From Chlamydoabsidia padenii (taxonomy: Eukaryota > Mucoromycota > Mucoromycetes > Mucorales > Cunninghamellaceae), in contig JAIWND010000005.1 of NCBI GenBank assembly GCA_025330725.1, positions 124,001 to 188,000 on the forward strand: 64,000 bases of DNA. The letters are read 5' to 3'. Below, piece by piece: positions 1-11,888 of the stretch. Both the position numbers and the translations under genes were made by a program. Positions within the stretch are counted from its first letter, which is position 1. The number at the start of each line of letters is the position of its first letter. The notes under the pieces are model-generated. The model was not told the DNA's origin. It saw only the letters and a program-made list of their open reading frames with translations, and ran no database searches.

Positions 1-51
1 TGCAATTGGTCTTGATTGGGTAGTGGTGGTTGTCAGTGCTGCTGTAAGCAT
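1..51 (-). CDS. possible N-terminus of a gene leaving the left edge
   Basis: A minus-strand ATG at 51-49 opens a frame (MLTAALTTTTTQSRPIA) that stays open to the window edge. A pyrimidine-poor stretch and a 40-nt T run (A run on the gene strand) lie upstream. Seventeen codons are too few to identify a family or to prove coding. It could equally be non-coding sequence. Confidence 0.2.
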   Translation of the reverse strand, partial: MLTAALTTTTTQSRPIA

Positions 52-246
52 TTTGTATGTATATGTTTATAATATAACAGATGGATGTAGGTGTATATAA
101 AAGAATAGATCGGTAAAAGTTATATTTAGTGTAATAGAAGGTATAAAGTAAAGTAAAAAGAATAAAAAGGAGGTGATGAATTATAAAGAAACAAAGAGTG
201 AGAGAAAGAAGAAAGAAAAGAGCTGGAAATAAAAAAAGGAGCTTTT

Positions 247-289
<43 letters not shown>

Positions 290-1324
290 CACACCCAGTG
301 CCGCCCAGAAAGGAAATCACTGTAATTTATAGCAAAGTACAATCGAGTCTTTGGAGATCCATGCAACCATATCCATGACTTTCCAAATTGGTTCGAGCAT
401 CCTTCTCATCACTCCTTTGATTGTATTGCCAGTTTTTTATTATTTCGTATAATTGCATATCCGCACTTTTAAACGAAATCTTAATCCTTCTCTTTTCCTC
501 TGTAGTTAAAAGTGATTTCTTCCACGTGGCTTTGAATGGAGGTGAGGATAATAATGTTGTCACCGTTCCATTTGCAATCTCTTTTGGTATCATACATACT
601 AATACCAAATGATACAAATGTGATGTGATAAGGAAGCTGACAACTTTGATATATAGGAAACCTTGTTTTCTCGGTGGACTGTTCACTCAAGAGCTATAAA
701 CAATAGATCTGCCTTTCCTTTACCAACCGACGTCCGTGCCGACTTTATCATCCCACCATGAATACGCTACTCAAGGGATAAATCAATCAGATATGTTTTG
801 GCATGCAGTTGTCTTTTTATAAAAGTGGCCCTATTGGTCACAGACTATTTCTATTTTCGGACCAGTGAATCCGAAAATTGGAGCCAACCACTATCATTTG
901 GACCTGAATGGCGGAATTTGAAATACTATCATTTGGACCTGTTTGTCGGGGTTGGAAATACAATGCCCGTCCCCCTGAATCGAGAAACCTGCATCCTATT
1001 TGGATCGGTAGCACCACATTGTTAAAACTTTGATTGAAAGACGGATGTATGCTAATTAGAGAGACAATGATAACACAGAAACAATAGATTAATGATTGAC
1101 AAGGAAAAAGGATCCCAGGTGCTCAGTCCCGTGCTTAGCATAAAGGCATGAATAGGTCTTCCTTCTCATCCCAGGACTACCCACTAGATTCTCGACAAAG
1201 GTACAAATCCTAATAGTGAGGTTATACAATGGAGTTCCAAATCAAATCGTTTCATTTAATGAGCGAAATGAAAATCTCCCGCCACTTGATCCTTTTTCTC
1301 TTCTTCCCACTACGATCATAATTA
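52..1324. other. spacer upstream of the GPCR gene
   Basis: No convincing gene on either strand; short open frames on both strands have no recognisable content. It holds the 40-nt T run at 250-289 and presumably the promoter of the plus-strand receptor gene. A near-duplicate phrase, actatcatttggacctg, occurs twice at about 889-905 and 926-942. Confidence 0.5.
250..289. repeat. T(40) homopolymer run
   Basis: Uninterrupted run of about 40 T. Similar long runs recur through the window in spacers and introns, so this looks like a genome-wide habit; the exact length may be affected by sequencing slippage. Confidence 0.9.
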
Positions 1325-2730
1325 ATGAAGAAAAGAGGCAGTTTGTTTACTTTTTTGTTATGTCTGATATACATCATATACCATCAACCAACTTTTGCCG
1401 CGGAACCTACTTCTTCAGACTTGATGGAACACGTACCATCCGCCACAGTCTTATCCAGCAATGCAACATCAACCAATCCAGCCTTATCCGATGCAGGCGC
1501 ACTAGAAAAGCCTACTTATAACATTGGTGTCTTGTTCCCCGATGCATCAACTGTCAGATCCTATGATCCAGTACTCAATAACATGATTTTGACAAGTACA
1601 TTGGCTGTTCAATTGGCTGCCAAACATATTCAGGAGAAAAATTACCTGCCAGGTAAAAAAAAAAACCCCCCCCATTCACAAAAACTCAAAAAGTATTTAA
1701 ATCCCGATTTTCTTTTCTTCTTATCTTTTAATCCTCAAAGATGTCAACCTCAACTTTACACGATACTATTCTTCTGCATCCCATGACGGTGAAACATCCT
1801 GGACAACGATTCGAATGATTGAAGACGGTGTAAAGTAAGTAAATGACATTAATGTAATGGGTTATTAATTACTTTCTCTTTGCGTAGCGCTGTTATTGGC
1901 GATATGATATCAAATACCACACAAATATCGGCTGGTCTCACAGGTTTATTTCAAATTCCTCAATGCTCTTGTGGTGCCGTTTCTTTGGATCTCTCAGACA
2001 AAGCCATCTATCCTTACTTCTTCCGAACTATGGTCAATATCGAGGTATTCGGTGACGCTCTTATGGAATGGCTCCGTCAAATGAACTGGTCCATGTTTTC
2101 TCTAGTTTATACCGATAAACAAGTTGGACAACAAGGCAAGTTGCTAATCAGGATACTAAACTTTTTTTTTTTATTCATTACTAATATTCTTCTAATAGTT
2201 TTGGCATCCATACTCAACAAGTCGAATGAATACGGGATTACACCAATGCAAGAAATTCCCTTGTACGATCTATCTGAAGACTCGATCTTGGGCAAGTTAA
2301 AAGGCGGACTACTTTGAAAAGGATCAAAACTAATCTAATTCTTCATATAGACTCTCTTTATATGCTTACCGCGGTAGGGTCAAGAATTGTCATTGTTGCT
2401 GAATCTGATCCTGGGATCCAAGTCCGTATTTTAATGGCCGCAAGGTAAAGTGCCCTCCCTTCATCACACACTCTACCCTTTTGAAAATTCATCTTCTTTC
2501 ATCATTTATTTTTAGGACGATGGAAATGCTTGGTGAAGGATGGGTATGGATGCTCATGAACGATCCATGGGAGGTGCAGTCTGAAGATGAAGATGCATAT
2601 GATATGTCAGAGTTTGACGGCCTCATGTTTATAACCGGATTATGGAATCGTAAGTGACACAAATGTCAGATAACATTGATGATTCTGTTTTACTAACTTT
2701 ATTCCTTATTATTATTACCACTATCATTAC

Positions 2731-2761
<31 letters not shown>

Positions 2762-5090
2762 TATTATTATTATTATCATCATCCAGTGACGGACGTCTCT
2801 GCATACAATGAATTATACAACTCGTGGCAACAACAACCAGCCGTAGAGGGGTTGTAAGTAATCTAAATGAAAATTCGGACATGGTGTGTTTTATCTAACA
2901 ACTTTTTTTTTTGTCTAGCGTGGATCCCTCAAAATGGAATACCACAGGTCTCAGTTACAATGGCCCGAACGCATGGGCATGTGCCGAAGTATTGGCACTT
3001 GGTTTGAACAAGGTAATTTTTATTTTTAAAAAAAGTTTTGGTAGATCAGCAGTCGGAAACTAGACATTAATAACTTACTAACAACATCTTCTGGACATTG
3101 TGTACTAATACATGCAGGCACTAAACGAATATCCTGGTGGGCGACAACGCGGGCTTTTGGACCTATCAAATCATACATTTAACAGCACGCCAATGACGCC
3201 AACATTCTATAATATGAACTATACTGGCCCCTCAGGTTTAATGGTTTTTACCGATTCTGGTGATAAAAAAACTGGGTAAGTGACATTTATATAATACCCT
3301 GGTTTGGCGCACTTTAACAACTTGTTGTTTATCACCCTGCAATAGACATTTTGAATTAAAGGTAAACGGTACTCTCTTTGCTTCTACATATGGTATCATC
3401 AATACAAGCAAATGTAAACTAACACGCACTCTTTCTCTTCGATCTAACCCCAAATAGTATATGATGAACGGTTCATCTGTAGCTTTTGCTCAAATACACG
3501 ATAATGTTTACGAGCCGATTGCAGGTGTACCTATCTTATATCTTGGAAGTACCTACGAAAGGCCTCCTGATACCGTTGCCCGCATTTGTAAGTCAAAGAA
3601 GAAGAAAAAGAAAAAGAAAAAAGAAAAAAGATTGTATCGATTTTGGCCGGATAGCCCTTTCACCAACTCTTAACACTTTCTTTTTATTATTATTAGCTTT
3701 AAACCCAAAAACATCTGCAGCTGCTGGTCTTGGCATTTATACCGTCGCTTGTATCGGTATAGGACTGTGCGGTATGACAATGGTGCTGATCGTTTGTTAT
3801 CGGGATCTTAAAATGGTACTCGTGTCAAGTCCCATCTTCCTTCACTTGCAACTCTTGGGAATAACTTCTGCTTATGTGTCTGTACTTTTGTATATTGATG
3901 ACGTTACAGCCGCCAAATGCATAGCAAGACAAATAACGTTGGTGTTGGGCTTTATCCTGGTTATTGGTAGTATCATTGCCAAGAATTATCGGTAAGCCTA
4001 AATGAAGGGGGGGGGCAGGGAAACGGAATACTCACTATTGACTTTTTACATGTAGGGTTTATCGAGTGTAAGTAACCAACCTGCTTTGTATGTATACATA
4101 CATGTTTGTACTAATCAAATTAACATTGTCTTTTTATATTAGCTTCCAGAACGTGTTTACTCTACAAGCATCGAAACTAAACTCTGTCCATTTGCTTCGA
4201 ATTGTCGGCGTATTTGGTTTTGTGGCGCTCACTCCTTTGGTGGTTTGGTATGCTTTATATCCGGTGGAGCCTACTGTTTGGGAGGTCGACATGGAGTCAT
4301 ATTGTATGCTATGTAGCTACCCAACTTCAAACATATCGGTGGATTGGATACACTTGAACATTGCCGAACTGATTTGTGCCATCATCTGCTTCATTTATAT
4401 AGTGATCGCGTCTTTGCTGGCATGGAAGGTAATGTGTAAAAAAGTTATGCAATGGATATGGATATGAATACTGATGCTTTACTGGTGTTTAGACTCGAAA
4501 AATCAACCCCAAATGGTCGGAATCACAACAGATCGGATATGTCAGCTAGTAAGTCATGCACAAAATGGACAGGGGACACGAACTAAACTTGCCACTTGAC
4601 CTGTGCTTTGTTTTTATAATAGCAATATAGGACTATCGGCAATTGTTGCAGTACCAACTTTCTTTTTGGTGGTCGATGAATACCAAATTACTATCTACCT
4701 CAAACTGGCGCTCATTCTATTCTCGTCAACGTTTACCTTCTTTACATTATTCATCAACAAACTGGTTTATATCTTCAAATACATGTCAACTCAACGCTGG
4801 TCTCTATTTAGTAAATTATACCCTCACCACAAACAGCATGATACGGACGACGAAGGATTGGCAAGTTGCAGCGAGCTGACAAGTGCTAATCAGTTTGACA
4901 CTCAATCAAGCTCCAACTCTCATAATGCAATGAATTTGTTGGATCATACTGTCAAGGCACACGAAGGGGTCTTACCAGTCAAGAAATGGGCGCAATTCAA
5001 CTTTATGTCTATCTGGCAACTCAAGCACGTTGTGGTCATTCCATCCAAGCAAATGTTTGTGCTGATGACGGTAAGATAAACACACACACA

Positions 5091-5125
<35 letters not shown>

Positions 5126-5753
5126 GGGGGGAGGGGATTGAAATTAACTGAATCTTTAATAACATAATGCTTACCTCAAATAGACCGAAGCACACAAGGC
5201 TGAATACCATCACTATGTCTCCTGTCAAACTATGCCACGAAACAGTGCCGGACGCTATATTTTTTATGTATGGACTGACAAGGAGCTTCAAATCTACTTT
5301 CAAGTACATGATCAAAAAGCTTTGGAAAGGTGGACTGCCTGGTTTAACGGTGAAGAACGGCCTGACGACGATACGAACGAGGAACAGCAAAACGATTCTG
5401 GAAACGGTACAACTAGGCCGCGGAAGAACAACAACATACCTTCGATATCAACATTGGGCGGGGCTTCACCATCACATAATCAGGGGACATCAACCAACGG
5501 GCTTGGTTCGCACAGCTCATCATCCAGTAATGTCATTGATGCTTTTATTTCTCCAAGATCGTCGGTGTATCACCATCATAATAGTCGACACATCCATTCA
5601 CCCTTGTCAACTGTAACAACTGCTGATCACACTGATACGCACAGCTTCCATGGTAATCCACTACAACATAGCAACAATAGTAACCCGATCTCCACGTTTG
5701 GTGCTTTTGGTGCCAGTCATGTTGGGCAAAATTCAACCAACTATTCATATTAA
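1325..5753 (+). CDS. class C (GABA-B-like) G-protein-coupled receptor with PH-like cytoplasmic tail
   Basis: Predicted seven-transmembrane receptor with an extracellular Venus-flytrap (periplasmic-binding-protein type) ligand domain, acting at the plasma membrane; the ligand is unknown. About 17 exons read as one protein. A signal peptide (MKKRGSLFTFLLCLIYIIYH) is followed by the ligand-binding domain, from YNIGVLFPDAS through exons up to about 3590. Seven hydrophobic helices follow at 3697-4790, with a TM3 Cys (AAKCIAR) and an ECL2 Cys pair (SYCMLC) that could form the usual class C disulfide. The tail (4970-5370) alternates short beta-like segments and ends in an amphipathic helix (ALERWTAWF), which suggests a PH fold. 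A Ser/Asn/His-rich C-terminus follows. Two micro-exons (3346-3361 and 4056-4067) are needed to keep frame. The start is the ATG that gives the signal peptide. The receptor class is well supported; the PH assignment is inference. Confidence 0.88.
2719..2777. repeat. (ATT)n microsatellite in a GPCR intron
   Basis: About 18 ATT/TTA units with interruptions, in the intron before the exon TDVSAYNELYN. Confidence 0.85.
5080..5126. repeat. (CA)n followed by A run in a GPCR intron
   Basis: About 12 CA units and about 22 A, inside the last intron of the receptor gene. Confidence 0.9.
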
Positions 5754-6269
5754 CATTATTTATCTTTACATACATTTCACCATATTTCCCTACACATTTA
5801 TTCTCTCCCTCCATCCTTCACTATACTCTTCCTGACCGGATCATTCCTAATCTTGGTATTGCCAATAGTACAACGATCATCTTTTGATCACTCTCTCATT
5901 CTCCCCTATTCCATTTTTGCACATAATGATATATTACCTTTACTGACCCCATAGTTTTATTAGTAATGTTATTCCAATAAACTTGATTGTACAAATAAAT
6001 AAACACTTGGTACACGATGCCATTTTATTCTACGCTCCAAATTAGTTATAGATACTCAAGGTGATTGATTTTTTTTTTTCATATACCAACGGGGTGTTTG
6101 TGTAGTTTTCAGGGTTGATGTAATCACCTTATTACGGGTGCGCCCAACAACTTGACTGACTGTAATCGCATTCACCATTACCCACCCAATTACCAAACAA
6201 TGCTAATGATTAAAGTGGCGATGTGCAATCTATGCAGCAAAAGTCAAGCTTTCGGACCAAGTTTGAGAT

Positions 6270-6490
6270 GATCCGTGCCCGTAGTTCCGTTCTCCTGACA
6301 TTTACGTCCAACTTGTCGTCCAACCTTTTTTTTTTTTCCCCTCGAGTTGACCTGAAATCTACGGCCAATGTATTCCCATCGAGTAAGGTCGGGATTTGAA
6401 CGGAACATTCGATTCTGCATGAATTTCTCGCTTGGGCAAATTGCCTTTCACAGTCAGGGGTTGTCAATTCACGTTTGAAAAAAAAAATCC
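6270..6490 (+). repeat. dispersed repeat family A, copy 1
   Basis: Shares an ordered set of blocks with 6520-6720 and 29340-29500: a tgaaatctacggccaa-type block, then cgggatttgaa, then cgattctgcatgaa, then a cagtcaggggttgt-type block. The copies differ at many positions, consistent with old, decayed elements. No coding capacity or terminal repeats are evident. Confidence 0.65.
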
Positions 6491-6519
6491 AAAGTTTTTC
6501 GCATGATGTATCAAATAGA

Positions 6520-6720
6520 GCCCATACCCCCTAACTCTACGGCCAACTTCTCGCCCAACCTTTTTTTCCGAGATGACTCGATTTCCCTGAGACTTTGGCC
6601 GCCTTTTCATTGAAGCATTGCATACGGATGAATGGTGCGAGCAAACCGGGAATTCAATTGTGAAACTCAATTCTGCATGAAATTCCCAATATGGCAAACC
6701 GTCTCCAACCACTTGAGGGT
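6520..6720 (+). repeat. dispersed repeat family A, copy 2
   Basis: Second, more diverged copy directly after copy 1 in the same orientation. It has ctctacggccaacttctcg, then ccgggaattcaa, then attctgcatgaaattccc and ggcaaaccg. The tandem placement suggests local duplication or repeated insertion. Confidence 0.55.
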
Positions 6721-8395
6721 ACTACAAGAGAAGATATTCGAGTTTTTTTTTTAAAAAAACCATGGACTTTTTTCTTCAACTCCATGAATTCTACGCACTT
6801 GACCACATTTTCATACTGTACATATAGCACAGTGTTACAGTATACTGCATGTACCTGTCATTCCTTTTGCATTGACAATATCAAAAGAGCTTTCCGAAAG
6901 TCTAGCTCTGTCTTTTTTGTTACTTATTATGCTAAAAGGCTGATAGGAGAAGAAAAGAAATGGAGGAAGTATTGTAGTAAAAGATCAGTTTCTCAATCAG
7001 AGGCTGTGTTTGTCAAACCCGCTTCATGATAATGATATATGTGATCCCAATGTCATGTCGTTCAGTACCATTCATTCCTATCATATGTATTAGGCCATCA
7101 GACAGTCAATTACCTAATACTTTTTCGCTTATTACAAAGGCCTATGTACACAAAGTGCTTGATATGATTTTTTTATTACATCCAAAGTCAATTCTATACT
7201 ATATCTACAGCTATGTCTATACTATAGTGAGAAGGAGGGAGTAGGATGATAAAAAGAGAGCCTAAATTATGTGAGTGAAGAAGGGATGAGAGATAAAGAA
7301 TGCCAGAGACCATCACCACTTTTGTTCATCGTCCAATCCAATCCAATGTTAAAAAGTGAGCCACTCGTTTCTTTCCTGTTGTCTGATCACCTAATTCTAC
7401 TGAATAAAGACACATTTAGTTGATCATTTTACCTTTCCCAGGTCTATCGAGGCGGAGTTTTGTTAAAACGCTCATGCAAAGTGGGTGAGAGTTTTCGTGA
7501 TGAGACGATTGATGGTTTATATCCAGTTTGCCCGTCGATTCAGGAAAATAGGTGATCAGTCGTCCAAGTTGCTGCTTACGTTTGCTGGTATTTGGATCCC
7601 CTATTTACCTAGACAGAAAGAAAAAGAAAGAGAGAGAGAGAGAGAAAACAAAGAGAGGTATAAGTACCAGAGCATTGATGAAGCTATTGACTCAAAAGAG
7701 AAAAGCCCATTTTACAGCATTTCCTTTTTTTTTTTTTTCCCTGTTGTTTGATTGTTTTACCTTTTCCACTAGTTTGTCCATCACCAGTACATAGTCCATA
7801 CACAAGAAGTTAGTATGTATCAATTCTACCTAAACATGAAGAAAGACGAAGAGAGAAACAAAAGTATTAGTGTCAAAGTCTTGATAAAGGGTGCAGACAG
7901 TTTCACATTACCATCCTCTTTCCCTTCGTAAGAGATTCATCGCCGTTAGTCAAATATACCCCATTACCACAGAGTCAGTTGTTTCGTCAACGCTTTTGTT
8001 CATCTTCGCCTACCCGTTCCCAACCATCGTAAGTTTCATATTTGTGCTAAAGTTGTGTATTCGTTGTAAGTGGTGGTAGTTAGCGAAAGTTGGTTTGTAA
8101 TCAGTAGTTTATCAATCCATCGTCAATGATACAGTACAGTCATAATGCCATGTTAAGGGTGAGTAAATAAGAGGAAAAAGAGAAAGAAGGGAAGAAGAAG
8201 AAAGAAGAAGATTAAAGTGGCACGACGCCTCTAAACAACAAATCGTTTGTCCCTCTCTCTTTTATTTTGCTTTTAAACACCGCTATTTGAAAGTGAGGAA
8301 GGGAAAATAAACTTTTCGGGCTTGTAACATTTATTGAATGTTGAAATCCCGAATTCCTGTGTACACGGGCGAGGGCCCGCTGGAGGCACTCGAAT

Positions 8396-8449
8396 CCCGT
8401 CCACATGGAGTGGAGCCCGTCCACATGGAGTGGAGCCCGTCCACACGAG
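8396..8449 (+). repeat. 20-bp tandem repeat, about 2.7 copies
   Basis: Unit cccgtccacatggagtggag, repeated at 8396, 8416 and (partial, diverged) 8436. GC-rich for this spacer. No function is apparent. Confidence 0.85.
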
Positions 8450-8477
8450 CCAAAATTTTCTCTGGTGAGCTACATCC

Positions 8478-8700
8478 TTTTTTTTTTTTTTTAACAAAAG
8501 CCAGGGTAAAACGATCTTGATGCTATATTACTCCATACAGTGGACTTGGTACAATGGCTATTATGTAAAGTTTGTTGGAAATAGGCTAAGGAATGCTCAT
8601 GGTTACTTTTGTCATTAGCATCGCTTGTTCATTAAGGTAGTAGAGCTCTCTTAAGATTCAAGGCGAGAGTAAGCGGGTTTTGAATCAAGTTTTGTCCTGT
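8478..8700 (-). repeat. repeat family B, copy 1
   Basis: Read on the plus strand: T run, then acaaaagccagggtaaaacg, ctccatacagtggacttggt, an attatgtaaagtttgttgga block, tcattagcatcgcttg, a tagagctct block, and gggttttgaatc. The next unit starts about 240 bp downstream in the same orientation. Read on the minus strand it has an A run at its end, as retroposons do. Confidence 0.8.
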
Positions 8701-8721
8701 GTGTCAATTTTCATTTTGCAA

Positions 8722-8926
8722 CTTTTTTTTTTTACAAAAGTCAGGGTAAAACAATCTTGAGGCTATACTGCTCCATACAGTGGACTTGGTACATTGGCCA
8801 TTATGTAAAGTTTGTTGAAAATAGGCTATAATGTTTACTTCGCCACTTTAATCATTAGCATCACTTGTCCATTAAGGCAGTAGAGCCTTTCCAAATCTTA
8901 GTAAAGGCAGTCGGGATCTGAAAAAG
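8722..8926 (-). repeat. repeat family B, copy 2
   Basis: Closest relative of copy 1: the blocks ctccatacagtggacttggt and tagcatcacttgtccattaa match with a few changes. It ends with cgggatctgaaa. Confidence 0.8.
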
Positions 8927-8946
8927 TACGAAAAGGAACCAGACTT

Positions 8947-9140
8947 CTTTTTTTTTTTTTTTCTTGCAAAGAACAGGTAAAAGTCATCGCAAATCTGAAC
9001 TGACCGACACAAGAGTTTTGCTACATTGATCATTATGTAAACTTTGTTGGAAATAGGCTATAATGTCCACATCGCCACTTTAATCATTAGCATCCGTGGG
9101 CAATTGTAGCAAATAGAGCTCTTACCAAAATCCCGTGCGC
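8947..9140 (-). repeat. repeat family B, copy 3
   Basis: T run, then the blocks acaggtaaaagtcatcgcaa, gttggaaataggctataatg, actttaatcattagcatc and tagagctctt. Its first part matches the copies at 30.2-30.6 kb (tttttacctgtcattcg on the other strand) better than copies 1 and 2, so the family has at least two subtypes. Confidence 0.75.
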
Positions 9141-9299
9141 CTGGCAATTCCTCAATAGAGATCAAATCATGTTCCGGGCCAAAAGTAAAAAACTATCAGA
9201 TTGGATTTGATGTGGATCCTTCCAATACCTTTTGGAGACATCCCTGAAGGGGGATGGTTTCACTTTTTTCATGTTTTCCCTTGTGGACCGTTTCCGCAA

Positions 9300-9510
9300 A
9301 GAGTGGGTTTCAAACCCCGCGTACCCTATGGTTCCTTGTAAGAGCTCTACCGTCTCAATGGACAATGGATGCTCATCAATAAATGGGCCATAAGCATTGC
9401 TTAGCCTACTTTCAACAAACTTTACATAGAACACCAAGCGACAAGTCCCTTGTATGGGGGGTGTACAGGCTTGCAGTCTTTTTTTCTTTTTCTTTTTACC
9501 TCCCGTGTCT
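9300..9510 (+). repeat. repeat family B, inverted copy 4
   Basis: Opposite orientation to copies 1-3: gggtttcaaaccccgcg, then agagctctaccgtctcaatg, ggatgctcatcaataaatgg, an agcctactttcaacaaactt block, and a poly-T/CT stretch. It forms an inverted pair with copy 3. Confidence 0.65.
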
Positions 9511-9922
9511 AAAAAAGGAGAGTATCAGGTCTCACCTCGTTATCAGTAAAAAATCAAGCTTTCAGGCACTCATTTCAATTGAACCAAGTTTAAGGCCATA
9601 CTGTACATCAAGGCAAAAACATACAGTAAAAAAGACGAAGGATCGTATAGATCAAATTGTTTATTGGATATAATAAAAAATGAATTGAAGATGACAATAT
9701 ACAACGGGTAGGATGATAATAATAATGATGGGAATGGGAATGGTGACGATAAAATAATAAGATAGGATAATGTATATATAAATATATCCAGATGTAAATG
9801 GGTGCATTAAAAAGATAAAATAACTATAGAGTGACTACGTATAAAGGGGTGAGGGGCAAAGACTATATAAATAACTAAAAAGGTGAGGGCAGATGTCCAT
9901 CTGGATTGTGTAGATAGGGAGC

Positions 9923-11830
9923 TTATTTGGATGGAAGACCTTTCTTTCTTGAAGCAGGTGAGTTTTTGTTTTCATTCATCGAATTCCTTCGCTTTCCTAT
10001 TCGTCAAAAAAAAAAGAAGAGATTTAGTAAGCTTGATTGTATTGTTCCTGACCCCAGTATACTTACTTGATTGTTCTGCGATTTGGATAAACTCTTCCAT
10101 TTCTTCAATTTGTTGTTGTTGTTCCTGCTGTTTTTGTTGCGAGTTTCGAGCCAAAAGAGATCCAGGGTATTGCTGATGCGGGTATAACATGGCTTGAGTT
10201 ATAGAATCGGAGGATGATTGAGACTGGTCATGTTGTGATGGTGATGATAAAGCTTGTACAGGTGAAGAGATATGATCCAATGGCGATCCTGGTGTGTGTT
10301 GTGATTGCAACATTGCTTGTTGTTGATATGCCTTCTGCTGAAGCAACCTTTGACGCTGTTGCTGGAAAAATGCTTGTTGTTGCTGCTGCTGCTGTTGTTG
10401 TTGTTGTAGAGGATATGTATGAGGTCCACTTTGTGTTTTGACGACCGGTGACATTAGACCAGCTGCATTGTCCATTTCCCCTTCTAATAGATCTGCATTT
10501 TGTTGATTTGATCCTACTACCTTTAATTCGCCGTCCTGTCCCTGTGTTGGCTGTGGATTGTCAATTTTTTCCTCTTTTGTTAACACCTTGTCTTCATTCT
10601 TTGAAGACTTCCTCCGTGTGATTCCTGCTAGCCGTTTGTTAGTTGGTTTATATTTATTGGTTGTTGCCGTATCTTTTGCTGTTGGTGATGTGCTGATGTT
10701 CATTTCGGCTGGGCTAGTAGTGATCGGATCCAAAGGTGCAGATTGTGCTGTTGGTGTGTTGCCAATTATCGAATTCGATTCCACCATTTTCTTTTCCATG
10801 TCAAATGCCAGAGCATTTAAACTCTCTATCAACACCCATCATAGAAGTAACCAGAATAATGTGAGTTATCCTAATTCAGTGTCATGTTGTTAATATTACT
10901 TTACCTTTAGCGGTAGTTTCGGCGACCAAAGAGTAAAAAATCATGTCATCCAATTGTTGAGCAACGTCCACCATCTATGTTTTAAAAGAGTCAGTCAGAT
11001 TAAACAAAAGTCCCCACCCCAAGTTTTCCCTTGAATTTACTTGTAAAATGTGATACGCTTTTGATGGTAAACCCCAGACATTGATAGGTGTTTCAGGCAG
11101 AGCATTTTTGCTGGATTTCTTCAGTTTCGATCCATCCTTTTTCAAGACCAAATGAGACCTGGCAACAAATTCTTCATTTCCTTGACAGGCAAATTCAAAA
11201 TGTTTGATCTTCCAAATTCGTTCTTGAGTCAGAGAGAATCGAATCCAGAGGTGACCAGTAGAAGAGACCTACAAAGAAAAAAAAAAAAGAAAAAAGATAG
11301 TGTTAGTCGTTTGATCCTCTCCCCCTTTTGTTTATGTTCTATTACCAGGGATCCGTTGTTGTAACGATAAATAAAGTTGGCACGTGGACACTCTACATTC
11401 ATTTGTCCACCTGGTAAAATATATTCCATCGTTTGTTCCAAAGTGAGTTGAATTGAAGCGACCCCACAGGCATACAAGGTATGAAAGAAGGACGCCATCG
11501 AGTAATGAGACATATCTTTTCATGATAAAAACCTATTAGTATCTATTGTATCCACTTAATCCGTCCCACACTACTTACAGTATGATCTTCGTTCCTCCGT
11601 TTCGCAATTCCATAATCCCCACTTTGTTTTGCTGGTAGGTATAAAAAAGTCAGCTACAAATCCGTTCCAAAATTCTCGATGCAATGCCTAATCCAGGACA
11701 ATAGAAAGGGGTTAGATGATGCAGTTATTTCCATTTAATCAACTTACTTGGTCACCAGGACTAAGCTGTTCAGCAAATTGTAATAATCGAAGGACGGCAA
11801 GACCAGTGGAGTACCTAAATAACAATACAT

Positions 11831-11888
<58 letters not shown>

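Larger units (their letters stand above)
5754..9922. other. 4.2-kb gene-poor, repeat-rich spacer
   Basis: Begins with the receptor's 3' region; overlapping AATAAA-like signals lie near 5995-6003. No open frame shows recognisable protein content. It contains two copies of repeat family A (about 6270-6720), a 20-bp tandem repeat (8396-8449) and at least four copies of repeat family B (8478-9510), one inverted. A short family-B fragment (gattaaagtggcgatg) sits near 6209-6224. Confidence 0.7.
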
